Shown here one piece after another: positions 1-8,439 of a stretch of DNA of 64,000 nucleotides. Each line of letters starts with the position of its first letter. Position 1 is the stretch's first letter. Origin of the DNA: WJMT01 sp964624145 (GTDB lineage: Bacteria; Acidobacteriota; Aminicenantia; Aminicenantales; Aminicenantaceae); the NCBI GenBank assembly GCA_964624145.1, contig CAZUXT010000016.1, positions 1 through 64,000 of the forward strand, written 5' to 3'. Both the position numbers and the translations under genes were made by a program. Under the pieces are notes generated by a model, which saw only the letters and a list, made by a program, of their open reading frames with translations, did not search any database and was not told the DNA's origin.

Positions 1-558
1 GCTGTTTTTATGACCGCAGCTCAAGTCAAGCGGCAGGTGACGAATGTGGTAAAGGGGTCCCCGTCTACATATAAGGTCACTGTGACAGATGTCGAGGTGT
101 ATAACGGAACAGACTGGATCCCGCTTTTTTCCGGCTCATCACAGCTTGACCTTGTGGCAAACCCGGGAAGTTTCCCAAGTATAGACAGCATCACTCTTCC
201 GTCAGGCATTTATTCCCAATTAAGGGTGATCTTTCTGAACTCATTTGTTATGAAAGGGTCTTTGGACTACGGAGGAACCACATATTACACAACGAGCACA
301 ACCGTCAATGGCGATACAGGAAGCGCTGCCTCAGCCACAGGACCGGCACAGGAATGCACTGTACGGGATTCCTCCTGGGGCGACCTGGGAGCGGATGTTG
401 TCAAGACATGGGATATTGGCCCTATCTCTGTGACAACCAGCACAGACTATCAGCCCATTCTCACCTTTAATGTCAGCCAAACACTGATCTTATTCTCCTC
501 AGGAGGAGATATGATCTTTCTCCATGACTCCCCGGAACCTGTCATTCAAGAAGATTGA
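1..558 (+). CDS. DUF4382-like protein, 5' end cut by window
   Basis: The reading frame is open from the first base; the first ATG is at 10 but codons before it are open, so the true start is probably upstream. The visible 182 residues carry the pattern of DUF4382 domains: an early VTVTDVEVYNG strand, a W-I-P-L motif, a leucine-rich stretch, then LPSGIYSQLRV, in which the glycine-tyrosine turn is characteristic. Such domains are beta-sandwiches in secreted or lipid-anchored proteins of Gram-negative bacteria, with no known enzymatic role. It converges on the next gene with one base between stop codons. Function unknown; the family call is from pattern memory. Confidence 0.6.
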   Translation, partial: AVFMTAAQVKRQVTNVVKGSPSTYKVTVTDVEVYNGTDWIPLFSGSSQLDLVANPGSFPSIDSITLPSGIYSQLRVIFLNSFVMKGSLDYGGTTYYTTSTTVNGDTGSAASATGPAQECTVRDSSWGDLGADVVKTWDIGPISVTTSTDYQPILTFNVSQTLILFSSGGDMIFLHDSPEPVIQED

Positions 559-559
559 A

Positions 560-1369
560 TTAAGTAAGCCTTCTGACGAGATCCCTTGTCGCTGCTATCC
601 CGTTTGTAAAGAGACGGAAAATTTGGCATCCCGTTAGGAGGCGGATAACCGAATCAAAGAACCCCTCTTCACTCCTGTTAGGAGCAAAGCAGCATTCAAG
701 AACCTCTGGCAGAGCTTCTCCAGGAGAGAGAGAAACCATGTCGGGCGATAAAGAAGGATTGTAGCAAGGAAGGATAATCGTCCGCAGGGGAAAAGGAAGC
801 TTCCCTGCCCGATAGGGAACATATCGCGAAAATCTTTGACCCATGTCCTCCAAACTTCCCTTTTTCACAGAATAACAGGAGCCATATTCTTGAGCAAAGT
901 TCCTGCTCATGGACAAAGCCAGAGGGAAAGGATGAACAAGCCGGCTTGACGGATCAACAGGAGCCATCTCCTCACAGAGGAAATCATTCCCCATCTCGGC
1001 CAGAATAAAGGTCGTTGATGTTTTTCCTGCTTCCGGTTTCCCTGCGATAAGGCAGGCTCCCTTTTTAGTTCCGACACAGCCTGCGTGAAAGGTCACCCAT
1101 TCTCCACCGCTCTTTACCAACAAACTTTCAACCTCCTCTTCCAGTGCCCCATAGGCCGCGAGCGTATCCCCGAAAGAGCCTGCGAATTTTTCATTGTTGC
1201 TAAGCTCATAGCCATCCGAACCACGACTGATCCTCAAGCGGCAGGAGGGCGGGGAAACCGGCTCCGGTCTTTGAAAAAGGGAAAAGGAAGGGAGGATGAT
1301 TTTCTCCATCTCTTCAGGAAAACTTATCAAAACATCTATTCGGGGAAGAGAAAAAGAAAAAGACTTCAT
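560..1369 (-). CDS. HprK-related kinase (HPr-rel-A type)
   Basis: A 269-residue protein with a P-loop GKPEAGKTS at about residues 110-118, preceded by FHAGCVG, the arrangement of the C-terminal domain of HPr kinase/phosphorylase. The usual HprK N-terminal domain is absent and no HPr gene is nearby. Short HprK-like kinases beside a PqqD-like protein and a large nucleotidyltransferase are known as the HPr-rel-A system, whose substrate is unknown. Its start codon overlaps the stop of the upstream PqqD gene (ATGA, 1366-1369), so the two are translationally coupled. It probably phosphorylates a serine in a small protein or peptide; this is inference from the fold. Confidence 0.75.
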   Translation of the reverse strand: MKSFSFSLPRIDVLISFPEEMEKIILPSFSLFQRPEPVSPPSCRLRISRGSDGYELSNNEKFAGSFGDTLAAYGALEEEVESLLVKSGGEWVTFHAGCVGTKKGACLIAGKPEAGKTSTTFILAEMGNDFLCEEMAPVDPSSRLVHPFPLALSMSRNFAQEYGSCYSVKKGSLEDMGQRFSRYVPYRAGKLPFPLRTIILPCYNPSLSPDMVSLSPGEALPEVLECCFAPNRSEEGFFDSVIRLLTGCQIFRLFTNGIAATRDLVRRLT

Positions 1370-1653
1370 CTGACTTTTCGGATAAGTCCTTTCTCAAGGA
1401 AAAGATCAAGAGTCTCTTCAAGGTCCTTTTTCATGGTCTTTCTCTCACCTTTAAAGGCTTCGGTGAGCATAAAGAGGAGCTCTTCAAAGGAAACGGATTC
1501 TTTGAGGCATTTCCATATGAAAAAGGCTGTTTGATTCAATACATGTATGGCTCTTTGACTCGGGATATAGACAGCCATTTGGTCTCCGACTTTTTTGAGC
1601 TTCACTTTTTGTATGCGCTGATAATATAAATCATGATCCCGCTGTTCCGCCAT
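1366..1653 (-). CDS. PqqD family peptide-binding protein (HPr-rel-A type)
   Basis: A 95-residue winged-helix-like protein. The central signature, a basic beta strand then IHVLNQTAFFIWKCL at about residues 36-50, matches the h-LN-ta-iW motif of PqqD proteins, which bind precursor peptides for modification enzymes. The start ATG at 1651-1653 has a GAGGAAA Shine-Dalgarno sequence a few bases upstream. It is the first gene of a two-gene minus-strand unit with the HprK-related kinase. No radical SAM peptide-modifying enzyme or obvious short precursor peptide gene lies next to it. Role inferred: presenting a peptide or protein substrate to the kinase or the divergent nucleotidyltransferase. Confidence 0.75.
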   Translation of the reverse strand: MAEQRDHDLYYQRIQKVKLKKVGDQMAVYIPSQRAIHVLNQTAFFIWKCLKESVSFEELLFMLTEAFKGERKTMKKDLEETLDLFLEKGLIRKVR

Positions 1654-1689
1654 TTTTTCCTCTTTTATCTCGGGTTTCTGATGGCCTCA

Positions 1690-1718
1690 AGTTTATAACA
1701 GGGAAAAACAGGTGTCAA
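1690..1718 (-). promoter_or_regulatory. sigma70-like promoter for the PqqD/kinase pair
   Basis: Reading the minus strand, a perfect TTGACA (1718-1713) is followed by TAAACT at 17 bp (1695-1690), or by TATAAA at 15 bp (1697-1692). It lies about 40 bases before the PqqD start. Predicted by eye only. Confidence 0.5.
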
Positions 1719-1738
1719 TCCGGGAAAGCACAAGGATT

Positions 1739-1767
1739 TTGAATTCACTACTCTGATAGTTTAAAAT
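1739..1767 (+). promoter_or_regulatory. sigma70-like promoter for the nucleotidyltransferase gene
   Basis: TTGAAT (1739-1744), a 17-bp spacer, then TAAAAT (1762-1767), 22 bases before the ATG at 1790. It is back to back with the minus-strand promoter of the PqqD gene, so the trio would be expressed divergently from a 136-bp region. Confidence 0.45.
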
Positions 1768-1789
1768 GGCTTAAGGAATAGTTTAAGGA

Positions 1790-2944
1790 ATGGTGGAAGA
1801 AAAGACACTCTGCTTGAGAGTCCTTTTCCTGGTCTGCAGCCGCTGGCTAAGAGGGATATCCGGCACCGGCTTGAGGGATGATTTTGAATTTCCGATAAAT
1901 TTGGACTGGGATGTTTTCGGAAAAATGGCCTATTATCACAACCTTGAAGCTCTCCTTTATGTTCTCATCACCAAGAAAGGACTGCCGGGAGATTCCATAC
2001 CTGCACGGCTTATAAGAGAATGGGAAAAAGCCTATTTCTCTAATTACATCCGGAACAGCGAGATCATTTCCCTTCTCCGGCGCCTTCAAGATGAATGCAG
2101 GCCCAAAAACATTCCTGTTATCGTGCTCAAAGGACCGGCGTCACTTGCTCAGGTTTATGAGGGCAATACCGGAATACGCCCAATGGCTGACCTTGACCTT
2201 CTCTGCCGCAAAAGAGATCTCAAGGCCCTCAGCGATACGGCCTTTTCTCTCGGAAGTCAAAGGCCGGGATCCATCCGCCTCCATCACCTGTCCATGACCC
2301 ATGAAAGGCTCGACATCTATATCGAGTTCCATTACAACCTTTACCATTTCATGAAAAACAAAAAGGATTTTCTGAGATCTGTCTGGGAGAAGATACAAAC
2401 AGCAAGGCTGGAAGGGATCGAATTTCAGGTCATGCCTTTCGAAGCGCAGCTCGTCTTTGAAGTCGGACATTTCTTGGCGCACAGAGGCTTCGTCTCCCTT
2501 AAGCATTACCTTGATTTTGCGGCAAAACTCATGCTTTGGAAAGAAAAACTGGATGGGAAAGAGCTCGCACGGCTGCTCAGACTCACCGGAGTCAGAAATG
2601 AGTTTATCTCTGCCTCTGGGGCGCTTCCTGAATGGCTCGGGCTCCCTCCGGAACTTTTTTTCTCTCTTGCCACTTTTCCAGCCGGCAATCCAGACGTTTC
2701 GATAAAAAAAAGATTCGAACTTTCCGCCTCCATCGGTTTCGTAAAATTAGATAGGGCCGGAGCCGAACTGGCCGGACAGAGAGGGCTTACGAAAAAAAGC
2801 ATCTTTCTTTTAAAAAGACTGTTCCCTCCTCTCACCGCGATCCAGGCCTCCTACGGCCTCCCTTCCAGAAGAAAGGCTGTTCTCTCTGTTCCCCGAAACC
2901 TAAAGGAAACACTCAGGGATTTTAGAGAGAGGAAAAAAATATAA
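1790..2944 (+). CDS. nucleotidyltransferase family protein (PF14907-like)
   Basis: A 384-residue cytosolic protein with the marks of the NTP_transf_5 family: LKGPAS at about residues 113-118, then GIRPMADLDLL at 128-138, where the DxD pair (D134, D136) supplies the metal ligands of a polymerase-beta-type nucleotidyltransferase fold. The family is commonly encoded with HprK-related kinases and PqqD-like proteins, which here lie divergently upstream. The substrate is unknown. The start is uncertain: an AAGGA sits directly against the ATG at 1790, a second one lies 12 bases upstream, and GTG at 1793 is also possible. The C-terminal 100 residues are basic and unlike anything I recognise. Confidence 0.7.
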   Translation: MVEEKTLCLRVLFLVCSRWLRGISGTGLRDDFEFPINLDWDVFGKMAYYHNLEALLYVLITKKGLPGDSIPARLIREWEKAYFSNYIRNSEIISLLRRLQDECRPKNIPVIVLKGPASLAQVYEGNTGIRPMADLDLLCRKRDLKALSDTAFSLGSQRPGSIRLHHLSMTHERLDIYIEFHYNLYHFMKNKKDFLRSVWEKIQTARLEGIEFQVMPFEAQLVFEVGHFLAHRGFVSLKHYLDFAAKLMLWKEKLDGKELARLLRLTGVRNEFISASGALPEWLGLPPELFFSLATFPAGNPDVSIKKRFELSASIGFVKLDRAGAELAGQRGLTKKSIFLLKRLFPPLTAIQASYGLPSRRKAVLSVPRNLKETLRDFRERKKI

Positions 2945-2977
2945 ATACACTGATTGCGCCCGTTGCGTTTTTTGCGT

Positions 2978-5900
2978 TTATTTTTCAAGCTGGAATGAAA
3001 TCTTGAAGCAGGCGCCCTGACTGCCGCCCATCTCAAGCGAACCATTAAGCTGTGTGACAAGATTCTGTATAAGCTTAAGCCCCAGGCTGTCTACATTTTT
3101 CAAATCAAAACCAGACGGCAGGCCCACTCCGTTATCGCTGACCATTAGAGTCACTGATTCTTTGTCATCCGTTTCAAAGACAATAGTGACTTGAGGCGCG
3201 CTGCTTTTTTCAGGAAAAGCATGTTTGAGTGAATTGGAAACAAGCTCATTGGTGATGAGCCCTAAAGGTACGGCCTGGTTAATGTTAAGGTAAACTTTAT
3301 CTAAGTTCATCTTGAAGTCAATATTTTCGGCGTCACCTTCGTAAATTGAAAAAAGATTTTCTGTAAGACTTCTTATGTAACCCGAAAAATCGATTCTTGA
3401 AAAGTCTTCTGACTGGTACAGCTTCTGGTGGATCAAAGCCATGGACCTTATCCTGTTTTGACAGATTCGAAAAATTCCGGAGATTTCTTTATCTTTAATT
3501 TGACGGGCTTGAAGATTGAGAAGGCTGGATATGATCTGCATATTGTTTTTGACCCGGTGGTGAATTTCCTGCAAGAGGACTTCCTTTTCTTTAAGCGATT
3601 GACTGACACTGTATTCGGCCTGAATTTTTTCCCTGATTTCCTGTTGAAGCTGGGTATTGGTTTTTCCTAATTCAGCTGTTCTGTTCTCAACTCTTCTTTC
3701 TAATTCTTGAGCCCGCATCCGTATATTATGGGTCCGGGTAATATAAAAACCCACTAAAAGGACAATCACTAATGAAAGAGCAAGCCCCCTAAACCACCAG
3801 GTCCGCCAGAAGGGTGGAAAGATGATGAGGCTGAGCGAGGCTCCCTCTTCGTTCCACAGGCCGTCATTATTGGAGCCTTTAACCCGGAACACATATTTCC
3901 CGGGAGAAAGATTGGTGTATGTGGCAAACCTTCGTGTTCCCACATAGTTCCAGTCTTGTTCAAAACCTTCCAGTTGATGAGAGTATCTGTTCTTTTCCGG
4001 AGCCGCGAAATGAAGGGCTGCAAACTCAAAAGTAATCACCCGGTCATTATAGGAAAGCTTGATCTGGTCTGTCATTGATATCGCTTGGGTCAAGATGGAA
4101 GCTCTTTTAGGCCCATCTCCAATGGGTACGGATTTGTTGAATATCTGAAAATCAGTGATGACTACAGGAGGTATATAGGGATTGTCTTTAATATCATCTG
4201 GGAAAAAACGGTTAAATCCGTTAATACCCCCGAAAAACATCTCCCCTTTGCTTGTTTTTAGGGCGGCTCCCAGATTGAATTCATTGCATTGAAGTCCGTC
4301 TTCGACATCATAATTTCTGAATTTCTGGGTCCGGGGATTAAACCGGGACAATCCTTTGTTGGTGCTCATCCAGAGATTGCCTGTCTCATCCTCCAGAATC
4401 GCATAGACCAAATCATTGGGGAGTCCGTCTTTTTCAGTAAAAAAACTAAATCTCCCGCTCTCCGGGTGATATCTGTTCAAACCTCCGGGAGTTCCGAACC
4501 ACATCACACCTGAACTGTCCTCGAAAATGCAGAGAATTTCATTATTGCTCAGGCTGTCAGGATCATGAGGGTCCGCCTGAAAACGCTTGAATGTACGGCT
4601 CTTCAGGTCATATATATTCAGTCCGTCCAATGTCCCGACCCAGAATGTTCCTTGACTGTCCTCATATATCGAATAAATGTAATCACTGCATAGGCTTTGA
4701 TTGTCTTGTGGGTCATGAAAGTAATGGATAAATCTTTTCTCGTCTCTTATAAACTGATTCAGCCCATTTGTAGTCCCCACCCATAAAACTCCATTCCTGT
4801 CTTTGTAAACACACCTGACGCTGTTATCACTCAAGCTTCCCGGGTCAGAAGGATCATGCCTATAGTAGGTGAAAATCTTTTTCTGTGGATCAAATTTGTC
4901 AAGCCCTCCATAAGTTCCAATCCAAATTATCCCGGAACTTCCTTGACAGAGTGACATGACTCTATCGTTGCTCAAACCGGATGGATCCTTTTGATCCGCA
5001 GTGAAATAGGCAAAAGAATCGAGGCTCCGGTCAAATACATCAAGGCCGTTGTATGTTCCGATCCAGATGTCACCGGACCGGTCTTCCAGAAGACTCCTTA
5101 CGTGATTGCTGTTCAAACCTGAGGGATTATGCGGATTAAAATAGTAATGGAAAAATCGTTTACTATATTTATTAAACTTATTTATTCCCCTCCGTGTGCC
5201 CACCCAGAAAACTCCGGTTCTGTCTTCATAAAGGGAATAAATCTCATTATCACTCAGACTGTTGGGATTGCCGCGTTCCAATTTATACTGAACAAAATGA
5301 TTGTTTGCACGAACATATCGATTCAATCCATCCTGAGTTCCGACCCAGAGCACTCCCTCACTGTCTTCATAGAGGGAATAAATATAGGCATAGGTCAAAC
5401 TATGAGGGTCTTGTTCATCCGAAAAATAACGTGTAAATGCATTTTTATCCGGGTCATATTTGTTGAGGCCGTTCTCAGTCCCTATCCAGAGCTCTACTGA
5501 TTGAGTCTCTAGAATACATGTGATGCTGTTGCTGCTGAGAGATAAGGGCTGAGAAGGGTCATTTTGGAAACGGGTGAATCTTTCCGTTCCTATCTCGTAT
5601 CTGTTCAGACCGTCCGCTGTTCCCGCCCAGATGGAACCTGTATGGTCAAGATAAGCACAGCTCACCCGGTTATGGCTCATGCTTTGGGGATCGGAAGGTT
5701 CATTTTTAAATACAGTGAATTCTTTTTGCTTAAGGTCAAATCTGTTGAGACCATCATCCGTAGCGATCCAGAGATTGCCTTTCCCGTCCAGACACATGGA
5801 ATTGATAAAATCACTTGACAGAGATGCAGCGTCAGGAGATTTGGAATGAAACCTGCTGAAAGTTTGCTGAGCCGGATCATACCGGTTGAGTCCCCTGCCG

Positions 5901-6226
5901 TATGTACCTATCCAGATAAACCCGCTCTCATCTTCCACAATTGATTTGATGTAATTGTAACTCAGGCTTTTTATATCATCCGATTTGTTTCTGAACACCT
6001 CAAACTCGCAGCCATCATAAAGATTCAATCCGTCTTCTGTTCCAAACCACATAAATCCTCTGGAATCCTGAAAGATCGAATAAATGATGCTCTGTGAGAG
6101 GCCCTGCTCAAGGGTGAGATGATGAAACTTTATGTCTTCTTGAAGGGCAGCATGGGATGTGACAGAAAAAAGAAAGAAAAAGAAAATGATACAGACGGTC
6201 TTATATGAAAATTTTTTTTCTTTCAT
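2978..6226 (-). CDS. two-component regulator propeller sensor histidine kinase
   Basis: A 1082-residue membrane sensor. After a signal peptide (hydrophobic residues about 9-27) come 14 propeller repeats, each ending in a W-x-G-T-x-x-G-L-N-x-[YF] motif, enough for two seven-bladed beta-propellers. A Y_Y_Y domain (about 770-830) and one transmembrane helix (about 835-855) follow, then a coiled coil. The kinase is of the HisKA_2 type, with phospho-acceptor His in EIHHRVKNNMQ, followed by an HATPase with NELVSNSLKHAF and DNGVGLP. The propellers should sit in the periplasm and sense a ligand, by analogy with hybrid two-component systems that sense glycans. There is no receiver domain and no adjacent response regulator. 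It converges with the nucleotidyltransferase gene. Confidence 0.93.
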   Translation of the reverse strand: MKEKKFSYKTVCIIFFFFLFSVTSHAALQEDIKFHHLTLEQGLSQSIIYSIFQDSRGFMWFGTEDGLNLYDGCEFEVFRNKSDDIKSLSYNYIKSIVEDESGFIWIGTYGRGLNRYDPAQQTFSRFHSKSPDAASLSSDFINSMCLDGKGNLWIATDDGLNRFDLKQKEFTVFKNEPSDPQSMSHNRVSCAYLDHTGSIWAGTADGLNRYEIGTERFTRFQNDPSQPLSLSSNSITCILETQSVELWIGTENGLNKYDPDKNAFTRYFSDEQDPHSLTYAYIYSLYEDSEGVLWVGTQDGLNRYVRANNHFVQYKLERGNPNSLSDNEIYSLYEDRTGVFWVGTRRGINKFNKYSKRFFHYYFNPHNPSGLNSNHVRSLLEDRSGDIWIGTYNGLDVFDRSLDSFAYFTADQKDPSGLSNDRVMSLCQGSSGIIWIGTYGGLDKFDPQKKIFTYYRHDPSDPGSLSDNSVRCVYKDRNGVLWVGTTNGLNQFIRDEKRFIHYFHDPQDNQSLCSDYIYSIYEDSQGTFWVGTLDGLNIYDLKSRTFKRFQADPHDPDSLSNNEILCIFEDSSGVMWFGTPGGLNRYHPESGRFSFFTEKDGLPNDLVYAILEDETGNLWMSTNKGLSRFNPRTQKFRNYDVEDGLQCNEFNLGAALKTSKGEMFFGGINGFNRFFPDDIKDNPYIPPVVITDFQIFNKSVPIGDGPKRASILTQAISMTDQIKLSYNDRVITFEFAALHFAAPEKNRYSHQLEGFEQDWNYVGTRRFATYTNLSPGKYVFRVKGSNNDGLWNEEGASLSLIIFPPFWRTWWFRGLALSLVIVLLVGFYITRTHNIRMRAQELERRVENRTAELGKTNTQLQQEIREKIQAEYSVSQSLKEKEVLLQEIHHRVKNNMQIISSLLNLQARQIKDKEISGIFRICQNRIRSMALIHQKLYQSEDFSRIDFSGYIRSLTENLFSIYEGDAENIDFKMNLDKVYLNINQAVPLGLITNELVSNSLKHAFPEKSSAPQVTIVFETDDKESVTLMVSDNGVGLPSGFDLKNVDSLGLKLIQNLVTQLNGSLEMGGSQGACFKISFQLEK

Positions 6227-6281
6227 TGGAACAAAGTAATCCTGAAAAAATAAGATTAGTATTGTTGAGCCGATATAACAA

Positions 6282-6319
6282 TCACCCCTCTAGATGAATT
6301 AAGGGGTGAAATTTTTTTT
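6282..6319 (+). terminator. leader hairpin plus U-tract upstream of the radical SAM gene
   Basis: TCACCCCT (6282-6289) and AGGGGTGA (6302-6309) form a perfect 8-bp stem with a 12-base loop, followed on the plus strand by a run of eight or nine T. This has the form of an intrinsic terminator, but no plus-strand gene precedes it. It may be a leader attenuator for the gene at 6328, or a stop for stray transcription. Confidence 0.45.
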
Positions 6320-6327
6320 AACAGGAG

Positions 6328-7521
6328 ATGAGGAAGGGGAAAAAGAGCACAGGGTTGGAGAGGCCAGCTATTTATTGTAATATACGGTCTATGGCTTCCC
6401 GGGATTTTCAGGTTTTTGTAAAACCAGCCGGCCCTTCATGCAACCTGTCCTGTCAGTACTGCTATTATCTGGAAAAGAAACACCTCTATGCGGGAAGTTC
6501 TCTGCGCATGCCTGAAATCCTGCTCGAGGAATACATTGTCCAGCACATCGAGGCCTCTTCCGAACCTGTGATCCGGTTTTCCTGGCATGGAGGAGAGCCC
6601 ACTATCCTGGGATTGGATTACTTCCGGAAAATCGTAGCGCTTCAGCAAAAGCACAAACCTTCCAACCGGCTCATCTTGAACGGAATGCAGACAAACGGAA
6701 CTCTTTTAAATAATAATTGGGGACGCTTCTTAAGGAACCAGGCTATTTCTGTAGGACTGAGCCTTGACGGCCCGCGGGAAATACATGACCGATTTCGCGT
6801 CACCAGGGAGGGGAAGCCGACCTTTGATAAGACCTTACGCGGGTATGAGCTCCTGAAAAAACACGGAGTCTCGACTGATATTTTGTGCGTGGTGAATGCC
6901 CATAATGTCCGGTATCCTCTGGAAGTCTACCGGTTCTTCAAAAAAATCCACGCTGCCTACATAAGCTTTCTCCCCATGGTCGAACAGCAGACAGATGCTG
7001 AGTCCGGCCTCAACCCTATCACTGTTCCGGCTGAATCGTGGGGTCGCTTTCTCTGCACTATCTTTGACGAATGGATGAGTCAGGATATCGGAAAGATAAA
7101 AGTGCAAATTTTCGAGGAGGCAGCCAGAACCGCTTTCGGACAGGAACATTCCCTGTGTATTTTCAGGCCGGTCTGCGGTGATATTCCCGTCATAGAACAC
7201 AACGGAGACTTTTTCTCCTGCGATCATTTTGTCGACAAGGAACACCGACTCGGAAATATCATTGAAACTCCTCTAAAGAAACTTCTTGAAAGTCCGGCTC
7301 AAAGAGCTTTTGGCCAGGCCAAATGGGATACTCTCCCGCAGTACTGCAGAGAATGCGAGGTCAGGGATATGTGCAATGGAGGATGCCCCAAAAACCGCTT
7401 CATCAAAACACCTGACGGAGAAAAAGGCCTGAATTACCTGTGTAAAGGATACAAACAATTCTTTTCACACTGCCGGCCCTGGGTGGACGAAGTGGCGGCC
7501 GCCTGGCGCCGTCAAAAATAG
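6328..7521 (+). CDS. anaerobic sulfatase-maturating-type radical SAM/SPASM enzyme
   Basis: A 397-residue radical SAM enzyme. The cluster motif CNLSCQYC (Cys 38, 42, 45) binds the SAM-coordinating 4Fe-4S cluster. SWHGGEP and MQTNGTLL are typical of anSME proteins, which oxidise a Cys or Ser in sulfatases to formylglycine. The C-terminal SPASM region has the expected cysteines (CGD..CDHF, then CRECEVRDMCNGGCP and a last LCKGY) for two auxiliary clusters. The start is ambiguous: ATG 6328 abuts AGGAG, whereas ATG 6391 (MASRDF) gives the usual family length but has no clear ribosome site. No sulfatase gene is visible in the window, so the substrate must be elsewhere or non-sulfatase. Confidence 0.85.
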   Translation: MRKGKKSTGLERPAIYCNIRSMASRDFQVFVKPAGPSCNLSCQYCYYLEKKHLYAGSSLRMPEILLEEYIVQHIEASSEPVIRFSWHGGEPTILGLDYFRKIVALQQKHKPSNRLILNGMQTNGTLLNNNWGRFLRNQAISVGLSLDGPREIHDRFRVTREGKPTFDKTLRGYELLKKHGVSTDILCVVNAHNVRYPLEVYRFFKKIHAAYISFLPMVEQQTDAESGLNPITVPAESWGRFLCTIFDEWMSQDIGKIKVQIFEEAARTAFGQEHSLCIFRPVCGDIPVIEHNGDFFSCDHFVDKEHRLGNIIETPLKKLLESPAQRAFGQAKWDTLPQYCRECEVRDMCNGGCPKNRFIKTPDGEKGLNYLCKGYKQFFSHCRPWVDEVAAAWRRQK

Positions 7522-7528
7522 CATACAA

Positions 7529-8389
7529 TCAGGTTTTCAATTTCTCCTTAAGAAAGGCAATGGTGCGCTCCCATGCCAGTTCCGATGCCTGTTTGTGGTA
7601 TCTGCCAGGGTTCGTGTCATTGAAAAAAGCATGGGCCGCTCCCTCATACATATACATCTTGTAATCCACAGACGCCTGTTCCAGAGCTTCTTCGAATGCG
7701 GGAATGCCCGCATTGATGCGTTCGTCTAAAGAGCCGTAATGCATGAGCAGCGAAGCTTTGATCTTGGGAACATCCTCAGAGTCAGGCTGCCGTCCGTAAA
7801 AAGGAACCGCTGCGGTCAAATCCGGCGCATTGACAGCCACCTGGTTGGTCACGCCTCCTCCCCAGCAGAATCCTATGCACCCGACTTTTCCGGTGGCTTG
7901 AGGATGGGTTTTCAAATACTCTACAGCAGCCACATAGTTTTTTACGGTTTCATCACTGTCAAGCTCCCGCATCTTTGACCGGGCCTCATCCACGCTCTCA
8001 GGGGTCCCGCCCAACGGAGACAACGCATCCGGAGCCACAGCCAAAAAACCCTCCAGAGCCGCACGCCTGGTCACATCTTTGATATGGGGCACAAGCCCTC
8101 TGTTTTCGTGGATAACAATCACAGCAGGGAGTTTCTCTTCTTCCGGGGGCCGTGCTTGATAAGCCCGAACCTCCCCTGTTTCACCGGGATATGTGATATA
8201 CCCCTTCTCCAGGCGGGGGTCATCCTCGGGAATGAACTGAGCCTGAGCAAACTTATTTTCTAAAAGAGGAAGCAGGGCTACTCCCGCAGCTGTTCCGCCG
8301 GCGAGTACAGCTAATCTCTTGAGAAATTCACGGCGGCCCAGGTTTCCTTTTGCATAGTCACCGTATAAGTCAATGAATTTTTTATCCAT
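7529..8389 (-). CDS. Tat-exported dienelactone hydrolase family protein
   Basis: An alpha/beta hydrolase of 286 residues. The N-terminus holds a twin-arginine signal (GRREFLKRLAVLAGG, residues 18-32) with an AQA cleavage-like site near 50, so the enzyme is probably exported folded. The catalytic triad fits the dienelactone hydrolase family: nucleophile Cys175 in GFCWGGG, Asp222 in LDERI and His253 in AAHAFF. The start was set at ATG 8389, which has a GAGGAGGG ribosome site 5-7 bases upstream; an upstream in-frame TTG at 8407 is less likely. It converges with the radical SAM gene (7 bases apart). True substrate unknown; many family members are general carboxylesterases. Confidence 0.88.
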   Translation of the reverse strand: MDKKFIDLYGDYAKGNLGRREFLKRLAVLAGGTAAGVALLPLLENKFAQAQFIPEDDPRLEKGYITYPGETGEVRAYQARPPEEEKLPAVIVIHENRGLVPHIKDVTRRAALEGFLAVAPDALSPLGGTPESVDEARSKMRELDSDETVKNYVAAVEYLKTHPQATGKVGCIGFCWGGGVTNQVAVNAPDLTAAVPFYGRQPDSEDVPKIKASLLMHYGSLDERINAGIPAFEEALEQASVDYKMYMYEGAAHAFFNDTNPGRYHKQASELAWERTIAFLKEKLKT

Positions 8390-8439
8390 AATCCCTCCTC
8401 TTTTCAAACGGGAATAATCTCCCCGTTCGCTAAATTATT

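Noticed and set aside
6328..7521. Peptide-modifying (RiPP) radical SAM partner for the PqqD-like protein
   Set aside because: The motifs fit anSME, and a 3.2-kb kinase gene of opposite orientation separates it from the PqqD gene.
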